Positions 60,511 to 64,000 of a DNA stretch of 64,000 bases are shown here, piece after piece. The stretch lies in assembly GCF_000315915.1 (NCBI RefSeq), contig NC_020186.1:434001-498000 (forward strand). Direction: 5' to 3'. This DNA comes from Henningerozyma blattae CBS 6284 (Eukaryota; Ascomycota; Saccharomycetes; Saccharomycetales; Saccharomycetaceae). The notes under the pieces were generated by a model. The model was not told the origin of the DNA. It was given only the letters and a program-made list of their open reading frames with translations, and made no database searches. A program made the translations under genes and the position numbers. How positions within the stretch are numbered: the stretch's first letter is position 1; each line of letters begins with the position of its first letter.

Positions 60511-62319
60511 ATGACAACCCCCATTTTAAATTCGTCAAATTCTTCTGATAACCACCTGGATGATAACAACAAATCGAATCCTAAAAATTTAAAATTTCAA
60601 AATATTGTCACAGATCAGATGCCCCCTTTACAATATTCTTCAACGATTTCTAAGGGTATTTCTAGAAACGTATCAGGAAATCTTTCTAGAAACGTGTCTG
60701 GGAACTTTTCCAGAAACGTGTCAGGTACGTTGTCCGGTAACCTCTCTAGCAACTTGTCCAGCAGCAATGTCTCTAGAAGTCCTTCGTTCGATCCAATTGT
60801 AAATTTAAAACATTCTCAACCTTTAAGAAATACTATAGGTGATACTTTAACCCGAGTACGAACTGTTCCAGATGTGACTTCAATAAAAAATTCTACAAGC
60901 ATCAGTACTTATAATAATAATTACGATTCGAGAAATTTACAACAAGGTATGAGACTCTCTAAGCCTTATAACATCGATCTTAATGATACAAATCTTTTCA
61001 TGAAAAATTTACAAATAGGTGGTGGTAGCCCACCTTCATCCACACATTCTTCTTCAGTACGACCTACTTTGACAAGAACTAGATCTACATCTCAATCTCA
61101 AGTAGATTTGAATAATTCCATGTATACTTTAAGAAGTACATCCAAAGATATTTTAGATTCTAAGATTAAAATTGATATACAAAATATTATCATATTAACA
61201 AAAGCAGTAGATTTATCGGTATTAGATTACACTTTGGGAATAATTAATTGGTTGTTAGAATTCGATAATAATGTACAAATCTATATCCATGATAATTTTA
61301 AACATATTAAAGAATTTAAACCAAATGTTAATGTTGGAAATCAAAATTTAATGAATCGAATACATTTTTGGAATGAAGATTTTATTACTTTAAATAATCA
61401 ATTTTTTGATTTAGTAATAACTTTAGGTGGTGATGGTACTGTATTATATGTATCAAAATTATTTCAAAAAGATGTACCACCAGTAATGCCAATATCAATT
61501 GGAAATCATATTGGTTTCTTAACAAATTTCCATTTTGATAATTTTAAAACAGATTTAACCAAAATCTTAACACAGCAAGTAAAGATTACCTTAAGATTAA
61601 GATTAGATTGTAGGATTTTTTGTCAAGTTGAAAATTGTAATTTACTTCATAAAAACATTGACCCTAAATTTACTATTAATGAAGGTGAAAGTTCTCTAAC
61701 GGGAAATACTGTAACAGAAAATGTTCAAACTTTAAGTACCAATATTCATAATGCGACAAGTCATAATACAATTAACAATATTCAAAATACTAATATTCAA
61801 AATACTATTGAGAATTCTAATTATAAAAAGGAAAAAAAATTCGTTAAAAGAATACATGTTTTAAACGAAGTTAGTATAGACCGAGGTATGAACCCTTATT
61901 TGTCCGAATTGGAAATATATGGTAATGGTTCATTATTTACAATAGTTAGAGGTGATGGTGTCATTATATCAACGCCAACAGGTTCTACGGCTTATTCTTT
62001 AAGTGCTGGTGGACCATTGATTCATCCTGAAATAAGCGCTGTAGTAATCACACCTATATGCCCACATACCTTAAGTTTTAGACCTTTAGTAATACCAGAT
62101 ACTTTATCATTAAAAGTCCAATTGCATTCAAAAAATAGGGGAACCACTTGGGTTTCATTTGATGGTAGAAATAGAGTAGAATTATCTGCGGGTGATCATA
62201 TGTTAATTAATGCAAGCCCCTATATGTTTCCAGTCATCGAATCTAATCCAGCAGAATACATCGATAGTATTTCTAAAAAATTTGATTGGAATGCAAGGGA
62301 AAAACAAAAACCATTGTAA
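60511..62319 (+). CDS. YEF1: UTR1/YEF1-type NAD(H) kinase
   Basis: 602 residues, longer than Utr1 (530) and Yef1 (495). It has the NAD kinase signature GGDGT at residues 306-310 and the second conserved domain with NEVSIDRGMNPYLSELEIY (about 451-469), DGVIISTPTGSTAYSLSAGGP and the Gly-rich C-terminal barrel. It phosphorylates NAD (and NADH) with ATP to NADP(H). The N-terminus carries a repeat of SRNVSGN/SGNL units (residues 51-88), and an Asn-rich insert of about 65 residues (374-440) interrupts the catalytic part. UTR1 (YJR049C) and YEF1 (YEL041W) are duplicates; GDA1 before it and RAD23 after it match the YEL side, while ISY1 matches the YJR side. YEF1 is the label by context only. Confidence 0.88.
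   Translation: MTTPILNSSNSSDNHLDDNNKSNPKNLKFQNIVTDQMPPLQYSSTISKGISRNVSGNLSRNVSGNFSRNVSGTLSGNLSSNLSSSNVSRSPSFDPIVNLKHSQPLRNTIGDTLTRVRTVPDVTSIKNSTSISTYNNNYDSRNLQQGMRLSKPYNIDLNDTNLFMKNLQIGGGSPPSSTHSSSVRPTLTRTRSTSQSQVDLNNSMYTLRSTSKDILDSKIKIDIQNIIILTKAVDLSVLDYTLGIINWLLEFDNNVQIYIHDNFKHIKEFKPNVNVGNQNLMNRIHFWNEDFITLNNQFFDLVITLGGDGTVLYVSKLFQKDVPPVMPISIGNHIGFLTNFHFDNFKTDLTKILTQQVKITLRLRLDCRIFCQVENCNLLHKNIDPKFTINEGESSLTGNTVTENVQTLSTNIHNATSHNTINNIQNTNIQNTIENSNYKKEKKFVKRIHVLNEVSIDRGMNPYLSELEIYGNGSLFTIVRGDGVIISTPTGSTAYSLSAGGPLIHPEISAVVITPICPHTLSFRPLVIPDTLSLKVQLHSKNRGTTWVSFDGRNRVELSAGDHMLINASPYMFPVIESNPAEYIDSISKKFDWNAREKQKPL
60655..60780 (+). repeat. In-frame degenerate repeat in the NAD kinase N-terminus
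   Basis: Successive units of about 24 bp built on TCTAGAAACGTATCAGGAAA-like sequence, encoding SRNVSGN[LF] and then shorter S-G/S-N-L-S units. The copies differ mainly at third positions, which suggests selection on the protein or age. Confidence 0.75.
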
Positions 62320-62900
62320 TGACTAATAATATTTCATCTTTTTAATTGCATCAGCAAAGAAATAAATATTCAAGTGAATGATTTATACTTTGACTTTTGA
62401 TAGTTAACATTTCCAGTCTATATTATAAAAAAAAAAAAACAGAACAAATCTCTGAGTAACTAACTTGACGTTAATTTAAGTTATTTTAGTTATTCTTTAT
62501 TATGTAAATATTACTATTTATTTATAGATATGTATTTATAGATGTGAGGAGTAAAGTGATATTATGACTGGTTATGTTGAATGAATAAGAATAAGAGAGA
62601 AAAAACAAAAGCCTTACATATAAATAACAAAGGATTAAATTAAAATAAATCTCATTTTTATTTTTATTTTTATTTTTTATAATATAATATAATATATTTT
62701 CTGAAGTGTATTTAAGTACATGCCATTTAGTGTTGATTATTTAATACAGTACCTGTCCTCAGCCAACCTTTAGTTTATATTCTAATGTAATTGTAATGAA
62801 ACTAGATTTGAATTAATAAGTTGTTACTATTGGAGACTGGTTCGTTCATTATTATTATTATTATGCTTTCAGTATTTTGTGAAATAATTTGGTTAGTTTA
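62320..62900. other. NAD kinase-RAD23 convergent intergenic region
   Basis: 581 bp between converging genes, AT-rich, with TTTTTA repeats near 62,650-62,680 and a short ATT run near 62,850. The S. cerevisiae genes UTR2, CYC7 and UTR4, which separate YEF1 from RAD23, are absent. No gene is seen. Confidence 0.45.
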
Positions 62901-64000
62901 TTAATCAGCATAATCACTGAATAACATATTTGCTGCAATTTCTTCATTTTTATCACACGCAAAATAAACTTGAACCACTAAACTACGTTCGAAACCTAAT
63001 TCACATAAGCGGCCAATAGCTTGTTCATCTTGTTCAGTTAAAGATATATTATAATTATTGGAAGGTTGTTCGCCGGCAGCAGGAGCTTCATTTGTTTCAG
63101 TTACAATAGCGGAATCATGTTCAGCTGTAACTTCGCCGTTTGTATTAGCTGTAGGATGTTGATCTAATTCTGAAATACCATCTAAATCATTACCTAGTGA
63201 ATGTTGTAAGTTATCACCTACTGCTTCTAAAAGCATTGATACGAAAACTTCAGGGTTTGCCATGATTTGTTCACGCAATTGAGGATATCTGGTGGTTAGA
63301 TTTTCTAATAATGGTGGTAAAGCTTCTGGATTACCAGAAACGACTTGTCTTAAAGCTAATAAGTCTTCCATGGTTAACCCAATAGATCCTGGTGGAGTAT
63401 CATCTGTACTTTGTTGGTTGGCTTGATTACCTCTAGCAGCTTGTGCAAATAAATCATCTTCAGCTGGAAGTTCCATATTGGCAGATGTTGCGCCTTCAGT
63501 TTGTATGGTAGTTTGTTGTAATTGTTGTGGTTGTTGATGTTGTAAATGTTCTGGTATACCCATTAATAAATATTCAACGGCTCTATCAGGGTTATTAAAA
63601 GCTGCCCTTAGAGCAGCTTCTACTTCTTCCCTTTGATACCCCATTTCCATAATTCTTTGGATAGTTTCATTTCTTTCAGTGCCTACAACAAATCCTGGGT
63701 CTGCAGCCGAAGTAGTAGTTTCAGTATCGTCACCAGCGGCAGCATTAGAAGTTGTAGCAGCAGGAACTTCCGGTGTAGCATTTGCTGATGGATCAGAGTT
63801 TGGAGTTCCTTCTGCTTGAGTTTCAACATTAGTAGTCACAGAAGCAGGTTCTGTTACTTTAACTGTTGATGCTGGTTCAGTTTTCTTCTTCTTTTTAGAT
63901 ATCATAAAGATTATATGATCATTATCCTTTAAACCAGAATTTAAAATAGTAGCGTCATTCTTCAGTATCTTACCTGAATAGATCAATTTGATTTGATCAA
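62901..64000 (-). CDS. RAD23: RAD23, UBL-UBA shuttle and repair protein (5' end missing)
   Basis: 365 C-terminal residues are visible; the frame runs off the right edge inside the ubiquitin-like domain ([22 protein letters not shown]), so about 30-40 residues are missing. Next come a low-complexity linker, UBA1 ([20 protein letters not shown] and onward, LLMGIPE), the XPC/Rad4-binding domain ([27 protein letters not shown]) and UBA2 at the end ([26 protein letters not shown]). Rad23 binds Rad4 in nucleotide excision repair and carries ubiquitinated substrates to the proteasome. The name is secure by domain order and near-identity of these blocks to the yeast protein. With RAD7 it is the second excision-repair gene in the window, but the two are 11 kb apart and unlinked in function beyond that. 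Confidence 0.96.
   Translation of the reverse strand, partial: DQIKLIYSGKILKNDATILNSGLKDNDHIIFMISKKKKKTEPASTVKVTEPASVTTNVETQAEGTPNSDPSANATPEVPAATTSNAAAGDDTETTTSAADPGFVVGTERNETIQRIMEMGYQREEVEAALRAAFNNPDRAVEYLLMGIPEHLQHQQPQQLQQTTIQTEGATSANMELPAEDDLFAQAARGNQANQQSTDDTPPGSIGLTMEDLLALRQVVSGNPEALPPLLENLTTRYPQLREQIMANPEVFVSMLLEAVGDNLQHSLGNDLDGISELDQHPTANTNGEVTAEHDSAIVTETNEAPAAGEQPSNNYNISLTEQDEQAIGRLCELGFERSLVVQVYFACDKNEEIAANMLFSDYAD

Overview
The window is nuclear DNA of a budding yeast of the family Saccharomycetaceae. It is AT-rich and gene-dense. Nearly every gene is a single intact reading frame with a clear Saccharomyces cerevisiae counterpart, and the two tRNA genes are of yeast type. Gene order interleaves pairs of S. 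cerevisiae blocks that are sisters from the whole-genome duplication: YER151-155 with YDR078, YKL197-205 with YJR056-068, YML046-052 with YJR050-056, and YJR049-052 with YEL037-042. Several genes expected in a non-duplicated ancestor are missing at their positions (TOR1, CBF1, CDC8, RSE1, BFA1, KCH1/PRM6). One GDA1 copy has diverged beyond recognition in its active site. I therefore infer a post-duplication genome; the genus cannot be fixed from the sequence alone.

Layout, left to right. 1-9 kb: the 3' part of BEM2 (RhoGAP), OXA1 and PET122 (divergent genes for mitochondrial respiratory-complex biogenesis), SHU2 and UBP3. 9-11.3 kb: a gene-poor gap. 11-22 kb: LOS1 (tRNA export), RFC2, YAE1 and NTA1 nearly abutting, and a MNN4/MNN14-type Golgi regulator. 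22-24 kb: another gene-poor gap. 24-35 kb: the kinase PTK2, PEX1, APS2, a tRNA-Glu gene and a YJR056C-like gene. 36-44 kb: SUR7, GAL80, AIM32, a broken reading frame where RSE1 would lie, and GSF2. 44-54 kb: a tRNA-Arg(CCU) gene, an unrecognised Ser/Asn-rich gene, PRP39, RAD7, OSM1 and ISY1. 54-64 kb: an Old Yellow Enzyme, two small single-pass membrane proteins, a GDA1-like Golgi protein, an NAD kinase and the 5'-truncated RAD23.

Points worth a second look. (1) The GDA1-like gene keeps a full-length frame and the C-terminal fold signatures, but every apyrase catalytic motif is replaced, which points to a pseudoenzyme. (2) OXA1 only gains a start codon and presequence if a 73-nt intron with perfect yeast splice signals is removed. 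(3) GAL80 has three CGG-N11-CCG Gal4-type sites clustered 535-640 bp upstream. (4) YAE1 and NTA1 lie in the same frame, separated by a single in-frame TGA. (5) ISY1 and one small membrane-protein gene are each broken only by indels in A runs. (6) Two tandem small type II membrane proteins sit directly upstream of the GDA1-like gene.

All names come from recognising the protein sequences and from remembered yeast gene order. No search was run.
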